Assembly (NCBI GenBank): GCA_028622995.1
Contig: JAJQJQ010000025.1
Coordinates: forward strand, 1,860,001 to 1,924,000
Direction: 5' to 3'
Length of the DNA stretch: 64,000 nucleotides
DNA from: Panagrolaimus kolymaensis
Taxonomy: Eukaryota > Nematoda > Chromadorea > Rhabditida > Panagrolaimidae
Every line of letters begins with the position of its first letter. Within the stretch, counting starts at the first letter, position 1. Of the stretch, positions 56,300 through 64,000 are shown in pieces. Below the pieces are notes generated by a model that did not search any database, was not told where the DNA came from, and saw only the letters and a program-made list of their open reading frames with translations. Made by a program: the position numbers and the translations under genes.

Positions 56300-57687
56300 A
56301 TGTCCGAAACGTCAACATCCTCTTTGATGAACGAAACAATTTATACAAATGAAACTATTTATGAAGTCCCACTTGCGATTCATATCTTTTTAAGATATTG
56401 TAATCTTCGAACATGTTGCATAATTGTTTATTCAATTGAATGCGCAATTTTGTTTTTAGCTCTTCTAAATGTTAGCTATTTTACACTTTTATTATTTCAA
56501 CGAAAATTATTGCATGTTAACTTTCGCATTTTATGCTTTAATGATTGTGTTGGAAGTTTTGTAATTATTTTTATAAGGTAATTAACTTTAAAACTTTTTT
56601 CCATGGATTAATTTTTGATCTTTTCATTCTAGATATATTTTGACAATCGAAATGTTGCTTCCTTCAATTCGAATTTATATACCAGAAGAAATTTTTAAAT
56701 ATTTGTATAGCATCGGGGATGGCATGCTTCAATTTGGAGTTCTTAATTTAGCGGCTATTTTGTTTGAGCGATGGTGGTCTTCCATTTGCGCAAAAAATTA
56801 TGAACATTATTTTAAATATTGTCATATTGTTGGAATGGTTTCGTCATCGGTAAGGGCATGCGCACATTTAAATAGAGATGTTTTTCGTTGCTTCTAAAAA
56901 ATTAAAAAATACAAATAATCATCAAAAGTTTTGGCGCCAGAATTTTTTTTGAAGAAAATGTTATTTTTTATTTAAAAATCCATTTTTTAATAAACATATT
57001 TCAGTGGATTATCAGTTTGACTATAGCTGCATCAATGCAAATTATCCCTCCTGATACTTTTGGTATTCTTGTTGGCTCCCTCAATGCTGTTTTCTTTACA
57101 GTAAGCTTCACTTAGTTTATCATCGAATGTTACCACTAAAGTTTTATTTTCAGGCTTTTATAATTTTATTTGTATACAACAAAAGATTGCTAAAACAAAA
57201 TGAATATAAAAATCTTTCGCATGCCTTTCAAGTTCGTGAAAATGTTCGAACCATAAAATTGATGACAGTTTTGAGTATTCTAATGATTATTCATTTTATC
57301 ATTTCTGCTGGAATCACTTTAATGGTCCGTCATTATGACCATAATTTGTAAGACTAATTTTACCCTTTTGACTATCAAAAATTATTGTTTCCTAATTTTT
57401 TTAGAAAAAAAGCAAATCGATATATGTTTTGGAAGGCTATGTTTAATGCATTTTTTGCTACTCGTTGCTTCATACTTCCAAATACGGTTGTGTGCTTATT
57501 GTAAGTGAAAATAAATTTCTTTAAAATTAAATTAAATGTGTAGCTAAATGCTCTAACTCTCTTTTTTTACAGCTTTCGAAAGCGTCATAATTCAATCAAA
57601 TGCCTTCCAGAACATAGTTATGCTGTAACCGATCAAAGTTTGCTGTACTTTACTGAACTCAAACGACAATGGGGAATTTTAAATTAA
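56300..57687 (+). CDS. Serpentine receptor, SRA superfamily (SRE/SRAB-like), copy 1
   Basis: Six exons (56300-56577, 56633-56849, 57005-57100, 57154-57347, 57405-57500, 57573-57687) give 331 aa. After TM1 comes LHVNFRILCFNDCVG, like the 'H.Nf..l' loop of SRE/SRAB; after TM3 an ERWWSSICAKNYE segment, like the 'vER..at....nYE' of SRE; after TM5 LSHAFQVRENVRTIKLM, like the 'LS.rYQl.EN...' signature of the SRA/SRAB/SRB/SRE superfamily. This trio makes the superfamily call strong. Two N-glycosylation sites (NET, NET) lie in the extracellular N-terminus. All splice sites GT-AG. Confidence 0.82.
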
Positions 57688-58409
57688 ATAATTTTTTGAT
57701 TGTTATTTGTCAAAAAAAAAGAATATTTTAATATTTTATTTATTTTAATACTTTTGTGATTAAATAAAAAATAAATTTTCATTAACCTTTCTCGGCAATT
57801 TCTAAATGTTCAATCTCCATTAAACAAATGATTTAATTATCTTTTAAATATAAATTCTTTGGAATTGTGCCTTGTAGAGAAAGATTGATGTTATTATTTC
57901 ATTTTTAATATATTTGAGGCTATTACATCATCCTAATAATATAATGATAAAAGAAGTTAATAATATTAAAACAAAATATTCAAAAAAAACGCAACCTTTA
58001 GTTATTTATAAAAAAAGAGATTCATTCAGCATGTGTAAAAGAAATTATGGCCAAACTTTTATTTATGATGTAAAGGAAAAAAAATTGTTTTTTTTGTTTT
58101 TGGTCAAAGTTTTGTGCTTTAAAGGTTATTCAAGTATTTTTGCATTTCAAGAGAAAAAATTTTTTTTAATATCTTAGCTTCCTTTTGTTGATTTGAAAAT
58201 CATCCATTGTTCTCCTATTTTTAAGTTTAGTATCACAAAGAAAAATATACACAAATTGCTTGCAAAAAATACAAAATAAAGTTTGAATTTATAATTCTGC
58301 TTGCTTCTTGTTTTGGTTATAGCAAAGGTGTAATTTGCTGATGCACTTAATGATGGATATCCAATAAGTTTTTTTTACAAAATAAAGAAAAGAAACTAAG
58401 GGATATATT
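57688..58409. other. Spacer, nothing recognised
   Basis: An AT-rich Lys/Phe open frame is present on the plus strand but has no motif and resembles chance. Confidence 0.3.
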
Positions 58410-59346
58410 TTTTAACTTTCGTACCACCAGTGAAGAAGATTATCATTTTCAGCGTCAAATACTTCAATACTACTTTGGTATTTCTTCAATTCTATTTCAA
58501 ATGTCATCCTCATTACTGCATCAATTTCGAAAAATAAATTAACATCTGCTAATAATAATGTAAATGATGAAGCAGTGGTATATCTTCATAGTGAATGTTT
58601 TCAGCAAGAGCTTTTAGGGTTTTTTCCTGGCTAAAGAAAAAACAAGTTGTATGTATAATTTTAAAATTATATTAAAGATTTTAATAATTTTTTTTATGTT
58701 ATGTAAAATTTATCAAAAAATATTAAAATTGATAAAATATTAAACAAAATATTCAAAAAAGAAATAATTAAATTGACAGCATCAAGTTATGCTAAAATTT
58801 TCACTAAACGTGTAAAAAGAGAAAGCAAAAGACAAACCAATTTTAGGATCCCAAATTTTAAATGAATGAATAATTTCCAAACGATAGTGAAAAATAAAAA
58901 AAGGCGAATATAAAAGTTGCGCGAACCTTTTCAAATGTTGGCTAGCACCCACTAGTGAGTTGTTCGTGCAAGCTGCTAACCTTTTGAAATCCTTTTATAT
59001 AGAGACAAATAAGCAAAAAAAAAAGAAATGTTTGTTATTGAAGAAAAAAATGGCAAAAAGCGCTTGGAAAAGTAACTTTTCATTAGGAACATCTCGGCTA
59101 ACGTAAAAAGGTCGATTATCACTTACAATCATTACACGATTGGCCATTAAATTAAAAATGGTTTTTAATATTTTGATTGTTGAATACCCAAAGTTCTACC
59201 TCTGAACACTCCTGCAAAATCAATTTGGATCGATCAAATAAACCTTCAACTAATGGCCATGGTTCAACGGATTCTTTTGATTTTTCTTTTGTCATTTCAT
59301 TACAAACTTTGAATGAAGTGGTCTTATTTTCAATCATTTCATTCAT
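58410..59346 (-). other. Possible exons of an unrecognised minus-strand gene
   Basis: Two stretches show coding-like content. One at 59346-59150 opens with MNEMIENKTTSF and contains WPLVEGLFDRSKLILQECSE and ELW. The other at about 58620-58420 contains ADVNLFFEIDAVMRMTFEI and ENDNLLHWWYES before a stop. Both have acceptor- or donor-like edges, but I could not join them in a convincing frame, and the middle is full of stops. Function unknown; may be a decayed gene. Confidence 0.3.
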
Positions 59347-60412
59347 GTAAAATCAATAAAATATTTAAACAAAATATTCAAAAAACAAAAAATTAATCTT
59401 AGCCAACGAGTTTAGAAAAAAAGAACCACTAAAACTGTCTCAATAAAAGTTTGGACTCAGCAAACAAAAAAATGGAAGGACTCAAACTTATCAAGACAAA
59501 TATTTGGTTTTCTAATCTAAGTTTGCCCCTTTAAATTTTTCTAAGTGTTTTGCATTACAAGTATGAACCCTCTCTCTCTTTGTCCTTAGTTTGTGACCTT
59601 TTTTTTATTTATCTTGGCAAAATACAATAGATAGATTTGCTTCACATTGCGTAGTTATGTTTTGGTGAATGTGATGCCACAAAAGGCATTTGATGTGCCA
59701 GACTAATTAACCTTTGATTATTTAAACCAAAATAAAAAAAGTTTTTTATTTTATAAAAAGTTATTTTTTTTTTAATGTTATTTCTTGTTTCGTACTCTTT
59801 TTTTTCCCGTGAACAACAAAATGTAATTCAAAAACGCAATAGATCAGACTCTTTTTTGCATAAACCTTTATGATGGCATTTTTTTGGAAACTCCTTCGGG
59901 GATCAATTAAAATTCATATTTTTTTGCACTAATAAACACGCATTTTAAGTATAAGAAACTGACCTTTGTTTTATATTTTTTTATACGTAGTCTATTTACT
60001 TTTTTGTATGTAGTTTTTTGATGTCTTTTAATTAATTTAATAAAATTGATAAAGAAAAAATAATAGGTTGATTATTGCTTTAATTTTATTTGTAAAAAAT
60101 TTAGATTCTTATATTTTTTAAAAAATGGTTTAATTGTTTACTTCAGTAAATAAAAATAAAAACAAAAATAAATAATCTACGTTCTTTAAAAAATAAAAAA
60201 ATTTATTTTAAGAAAGTTTTTTATTTGTTAAAATGTTTGGTTACTTTTTTACTCAGTCGTTGCAAAAATTTTGATTTTATTAACTTATTTTTTTTATTCT
60301 TAACGTCAGCATTTTTTTTAGAATTGCAACAACTTTTTTGTGGTCAAACATGTTTTAATTTTTCTGCTGCAAATGCTTGTGACAAAAAAGTAACTAAATT
60401 CAGTCCACAAAA
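59347..60412. other. 1-kb spacer upstream of the second SRE-like receptor
   Basis: A+T-rich; no gene or repeat recognised. Confidence 0.35.
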
Positions 60413-62040
60413 ATGGCGGCTTTCACCGAAAAAATGAATATTTCTTTGCCAAAAGAATCTTTAGTTTCTTACAAAGGTTTGCGACATTTAAATCAACAAT
60501 ATTCTTCGCCAATTGTGAATATTATTGAATGCATTATTATTGGTTTATCTTTTATCAATTTGGTGTATTTTGTTCATATAAGTTTTAAATGCAAAACTTT
60601 ACATAAAAATTTTCGAATTTTATGTTTTAATGATTGTCTTGGAAGTTTAGTGCTGATTGTTTTGAGGTGAGTTGAAAATGTTGGTGATAAATAATAATAA
60701 CAGAGATCAAATAATAATTTTACACTTTCTTTCTTCTTTTTTTTTGCAAATTACGGTGCCTCTCTTTTTATATTTGAGAAAATTATATTTTTTTGATGTT
60801 TTTAAAAATATCGCTTTTAGATCAATTTTAATAATAGATTTATCCCTTCCAGTATTAAAAGAATGTTTTGCTGATGACACCTTAAAACTTTTATATTATT
60901 TTTATGATGGAATGATACAATTTTCTGTTTTTAATTTAGCAGCCATTTTGTTTGAACGTTGGTGGTCCACCATTTGTGCGAGGAATTATGAAAGTTATTT
61001 TCGGTTTACTCCAATTTTTATTTTATCTTTGTTTCCGGTAAATTTCAAAAATGTGTTTTTTTTCATTATAACTGATTTTTGAGTTATTTCAGTGGTTGGC
61101 AACATTCAGTTTAATAATAATTATTCAAATTTTGTCACCAGAAATTTTTTGCTTTATTGTTTTAGCAATTAATTTTCTTTTTGTTACGGTAGGTTTTTAA
61201 GAATAAAATAATTTTGTATTGATACGAAAATTACTTTTTTTTTATTATTTTTCTTTCTATGAGCTATTATTATTTTTATTTTTGCTTGTTTTAGGGATTT
61301 ATAATTCTTTTCATTTATAATCGCCAACTTCTAAAAAGACATGAACACAAAACTTTATCACATGCATTTCAAGTTCGAGAAAATATTCGAACGATAAAAC
61401 TTATGTCAATTTTGGGATCTTTGGTTACTGCTCACATAGCTATTTGTATTATTATTGTATGCATAGCTCATGAATATGATTATTGCTTGTAAGACATAGA
61501 AAAAGAAAAAAAGAAAGAAAAAACAAAATAACTTAATTTTTATTTGCCTAAATTTAATTGAGGTTTTTCAGAAAAACATTAAATTTGCTTGTATTTTGGA
61601 GAAATATGCTTTATGTATTTTTCGCAACTCGAGCATTTATTCTGCCTAATGTTGTTAGATATTTATTGTAAGTTTTAATTTTATTTTTATTTTTTGTTAA
61701 AAACAAGCCAAAAAAGAATGAGCAAATTATCAAATTAAATATTTGTCCTTTAAGAGCCAGCAATAAAAAGAATATTTAATTATAAAATATTTAAAAAAAT
61801 AGGGGAAATGTATGTAAAATTTTGCAAACACTATTTTTGGAAAAAGTGTTTAATTCTAGTTTTTGGCTATGATGATAATAATTAGCATATTTTTATGTTG
61901 AAATTTTGGCAGTTTTCATACTTAATTTTTTTAGCCTAAGAAATCGTCAAAATATGGTTCAATGTGCAAACACGCAAAGTGGCAATGATCAGCGTACGCT
62001 CTATTTCAACGAACTTCGGCGGCAATGGGGAATCCAATAA
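60413..62040 (+). CDS. Serpentine receptor, SRA superfamily (SRE/SRAB-like), copy 2
   Basis: Six exons (60413-60666, 60821-61037, 61093-61188, 61295-61488, 61572-61667, 61935-62040) give 320 aa. Inner exon lengths 217, 96, 194 and 96 nt are exactly those of the copy at 56.3 kb. Marks: LHKNFRILCFNDCLG, ERWWSTICARNYE, LSHAFQVRENIRTIKLM. Both end in a conserved tail with YF.EL.RQWGI. It is intact. The two copies are 2.7 kb apart in the same orientation. Confidence 0.82.
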
Positions 62041-62446
62041 TTCCCAATATTTTTTTCTTTCACAAAAATCCTTTAAACTGAACGATAATTAAACAAAGAA
62101 AATTTTGTCAAAAATATTCTGGAAAATATAGTTTTGTTTTTAAAAAGTTATTTATTTGGTAAAAAATAAATTTGGTTCGTCGTTGTTTACCTTTGACAAA
62201 ATTTTTATATTTTTTATGCGTTAGTTTTTTTCCATTCTATTTTTGTCGTAGGTCAATTAAGATCTCAATGAACTAAATTAAAGAAATCAAAAATTAATTA
62301 TTTTTTCTTTCTTTTTTTGCAACCTTTTTTTTACCTTTCTTTACTTGTTTATTTCATTTTTTGTTGGTTTATTACTAAAACGAGTTTCTTGTTGATGTTT
62401 GTTGTTTTTGATTATTAACCCGAAACAATCTTCCTTTTTTCTCGGA
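62041..62446. other. Spacer upstream of a TATA-box gene
   Basis: T-rich strand, no gene; immediate promoter of the gene at 62521 lies at its right end. Confidence 0.35.
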
Positions 62447-62453
62447 GTATAAA
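62447..62453 (+). promoter_or_regulatory. TATA box
   Basis: TATAAAA in the context CTCGGAG-TATAAAA-GTGAAAC, 68 bp before the start codon at 62521. A consensus TATA box at this distance suggests a strongly or inducibly expressed gene with a short 5' leader of about 40 nt. Confidence 0.65.
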
Positions 62454-62520
62454 AGTGAAACTTCCGCAAAAAATAAAATCACAAAAACAATTTATTGTTT
62501 TTTTTTGTAATCAAAAAATT

Positions 62521-62838
62521 ATGTCTCCCAAATTTTTTGCTCTCTTCTGTGTATTCCTTCTCGTTGTTACAGCTTCGGCTGGAATCTTTGGTAGCAGCCA
62601 TAACAGTCATGAAAATGTTGGCGGTGTAGGCTCTGGATCAGGAGTTGGTGGTGCTGGAGATGGATTGGCTGGAACTGGTGGCGTTGGATCTGGATCAGGA
62701 GCTGCAGGGGTTGGATCAGGTGAAGCCGTTGCTCCTCAATCTCATGAACACAAAGATGGATTTATTAAAAGTGCATTAAAGGGTGCTGCCGTCGGTGCTG
62801 CTGCAAATACTGCTCTTCATGCCATTGGAAAAAAATAA
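62521..62838 (+). CDS. Small secreted glycine-rich peptide with amphipathic C-terminus
   Basis: Single exon, 105 aa. The first 20 residues (MSPKFFALFCVFLLVVTASA) are a clear signal peptide. The mature part is cysteine-free: residues about 33-67 are Gly/Ser/Ala/Val repeats (GSGSGVGGAG, GSGSGAAGVGSG), then a His/Glu-rich hinge and a C-terminal stretch from about residue 79 (GFIKSALKGAAVGAAANTAL, ending with two Lys) that would form an amphipathic, basic helix. In-frame codons go further up to 62455 but without an ATG, so the start at 62521 is firm. Layout and size resemble nematode epidermal or gut defence peptides; this is an inference, no named family is recognised. AATAAA at 62877-62882 is the likely poly-A signal. 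Confidence 0.75.
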   Translation: MSPKFFALFCVFLLVVTASAGIFGSSHNSHENVGGVGSGSGVGGAGDGLAGTGGVGSGSGAAGVGSGEAVAPQSHEHKDGFIKSALKGAAVGAAANTALHAIGKK

Positions 62839-62876
62839 AAATATATTTTTTGACTGAATTTTTTTTTAATTTTGTA

Positions 62877-62882
62877 AATAAA
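62877..62882 (+). terminator. Poly-A signal of the glycine-rich peptide gene
   Basis: AATAAA 39 bp past the stop codon, in plus orientation. Confidence 0.55.
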
Positions 62883-62998
62883 ACGGTTATAAATAAATTT
62901 TTTTTCCATTTTTGTTTTACTTATTTTGAACAAAATTAAGCAAATTAAAAAATTTAATAATGCAGAAGATATAAAAAAATAGAGATACTTTTTTTGTG

Positions 62999-63546
62999 CT
63001 AAATTAAAATATGCACTTGTTCAAGAAATACATACATCACTGAGAACTGCAATACGGCTTGCATTGGAATTATAAGATTTAGCTGAAAAAATATATTTTA
63101 ATATGCAAATATTAACAGAGATTTCAATAAAATTATCTTTGGTATAGTCATTTTTAATCAAAAACTTTGGATCAGAATGAAATAATTCTCCATTAAAAAG
63201 TTTGAAATATTCATCAGGGGTGTAATATGTTCGTAAAGCAGCGGCAACGAGTTTTTCATCTTCAAAAATTAACCATGTTACGGGTTTTTCTAGAGCTTGT
63301 GCTGCTCTATCATAAGAAAATTGTTCCATGTCTTCGAAAGATGCATCTAAAGCATTAATTTTATTTAAAAAAAAGGGGAAATAAAGTAAGAAATCCAGCA
63401 AACTTACCTAACGAATTTCGAAGAGGATTATTATTAGTAAAATGAAAATTAAAGAAATTTGCTACTAATACCAAATCATTTTTATCAGCAATTTCAAACC
63501 TTAAAGATTTTTTCTTGAGCGTTTTAAAACTACATACTTGTTTCAT
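62999..63546 (-). CDS. GNAT-like N-acetyltransferase (short or partial)
   Basis: Exon 1 from 63546 to about 63410 (MKQVCSFKTLKKKSLRFEIA, DKNDLVLVANFFNFHFTNN) ends in a GTAAGT donor; exon 2 from about 63347 (DASFEDMEQFSYDRAAQALE, then TWLIFEDEKLVAAALRTYY, to NFIEIS) follows in frame. 'RFEIADKNDLVLVANF' as strand 1/helix 1 and 'LIFEDEKLVAAAL' as strands 2-3 are the start of a GNAT fold, like arylalkylamine-type acetyltransferases of nematodes. A third piece at 63086-62999 follows TTTCAG, but its frame is uncertain and the acetyl-CoA motif (R/Q-x-x-G-x-G/A) is not seen. So it may be truncated. An orphan first exon of the same family lies at 52.8 kb. Confidence 0.55.
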
Positions 63547-64000
63547 TCATTTTTGTGAAAGAGAAAGGATAATTGATTGGTAGAAATAAAAACAAAAAAA
63601 GATGGATGTTGATGTCTCGCAAAAAATCTTCCACAACGTGATAAAAAAAGAAATATAAATATCATTTTTAATTGTTCTTTTGTACACAAGTTTTTACGTT
63701 GAAAAAAATATACATACGAATAAAGTATGTAGTCGCAAAATAGTAGTTGTGCACTTTATTGTATTCCTGGGAATGATCGAATTTTTTTTTGAAAATGCAT
63801 GTATTTTTGCAACATAAAATCAATTTTTGAAAAGAATGTACATACAATATATTTGATTTTAAATATTTATATATTGCCACTTTTAACTCCTCCATTGAAT
63901 CTAAAAAGCATCCATCAAAAGCTAAACAAACCCATTTCAAAATAGGGATGGAAAAATGCAAACATTAATAGCAAGAACAACATTTCCTATTTTATTTTTA
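63547..64000. other. Right-edge spacer, nothing recognised
   Basis: A minus-strand open frame at 63961-63668 has a segment VCLAFDGCFLDSMEELKVAI that looks protein-like, but it has no partner exon or known motif in the window. Confidence 0.3.

Noticed and set aside
57914..58177. Plus-strand 87-codon open frame
   Set aside because: Phe/Lys-rich with poly-T and poly-A codons; no start context, no similarity.
60672..60820. Upstream extension of SRE-like copy 2 exon 2
   Set aside because: Belongs to intron 1; the acceptor at 60819-60820 gives the same exon length as the paralogue.
1..64000. CRISPR arrays, tRNA or rRNA genes, bacterial operons
   Set aside because: No spaced direct repeats, no cloverleaf with conserved T-loop, no rRNA cores seen by eye; all genes have spliceosomal introns. 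A tRNAscan or Rfam scan could still find small RNAs that I missed.

Overview
This window looks like nuclear DNA of a free-living or parasitic nematode. The sequence is very A+T rich, the introns are short (mostly 45-70 bp, ending TTTCAG or TTTTAG), and the gene content is what nematodes expand: several unrelated serpentine chemoreceptor families in tandem, a KIN-16-type receptor tyrosine kinase, an F-box/LRR protein and a C-type lectin fragment. No species can be named from sequence alone. All gene models were joined by eye from exon reading frames, splice sites and paralogue comparison, so single exon edges may be a few bases off.

Layout: 1-1.6 kb, the minus-strand 5' part of an Hsp70-like gene whose second ATPase module runs off the left edge. 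2.2-5.2 kb, a minus-strand receptor tyrosine kinase. 6-7.1 kb, a plus-strand Str-superfamily (SRH/SRI-like) chemoreceptor. 7.3-9.1 kb, a minus-strand phosphatidylserine decarboxylase. 11.1-17 kb and 19.5-23.1 kb, a plus-strand tandem cluster of the same chemoreceptor family with three small relics, one promoter-plus-last-exon relic and one copy cut by a Ty3/gypsy remnant; an F-box/LRR gene lies in between. 23.2-24.6 kb, a second, diverged SRH/SRI-like receptor.

25-50.7 kb is a minus-strand array of 14 loci of a different receptor family (four exons; Srg-superfamily-like, SRG/SRV type). About half are damaged: lost splice site, single-base frameshift, premature stop, truncation, or a split by an apparent inversion. 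The array carries solo LTRs with 5-bp target duplications, a MITE with long inverted repeats, a 1.2-kb near-perfect foldback inside an intron, a block duplication of two receptors, a lectin fragment, and a sulfotransferase-like gene with a broken copy of itself. 51.3-57.7 kb holds an unrecognised gene, an orphan acetyltransferase-like exon, an unassigned 7TM gene and an SRE/SRAB-like receptor. 60.4-62 kb holds its paralogue. 62.5-62.8 kb encodes a small secreted glycine-rich peptide behind a TATA box, followed by a minus-strand GNAT-like gene.

Taken together this is a chemoreceptor birth-and-death region: recent tandem copies, gene conversion, mobile-element hits and partial deletions in all stages, with single-copy housekeeping genes (PSD) scattered between. 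The receptors would act in the plasma membrane of sensory neurons; no operon-like grouping is evident.
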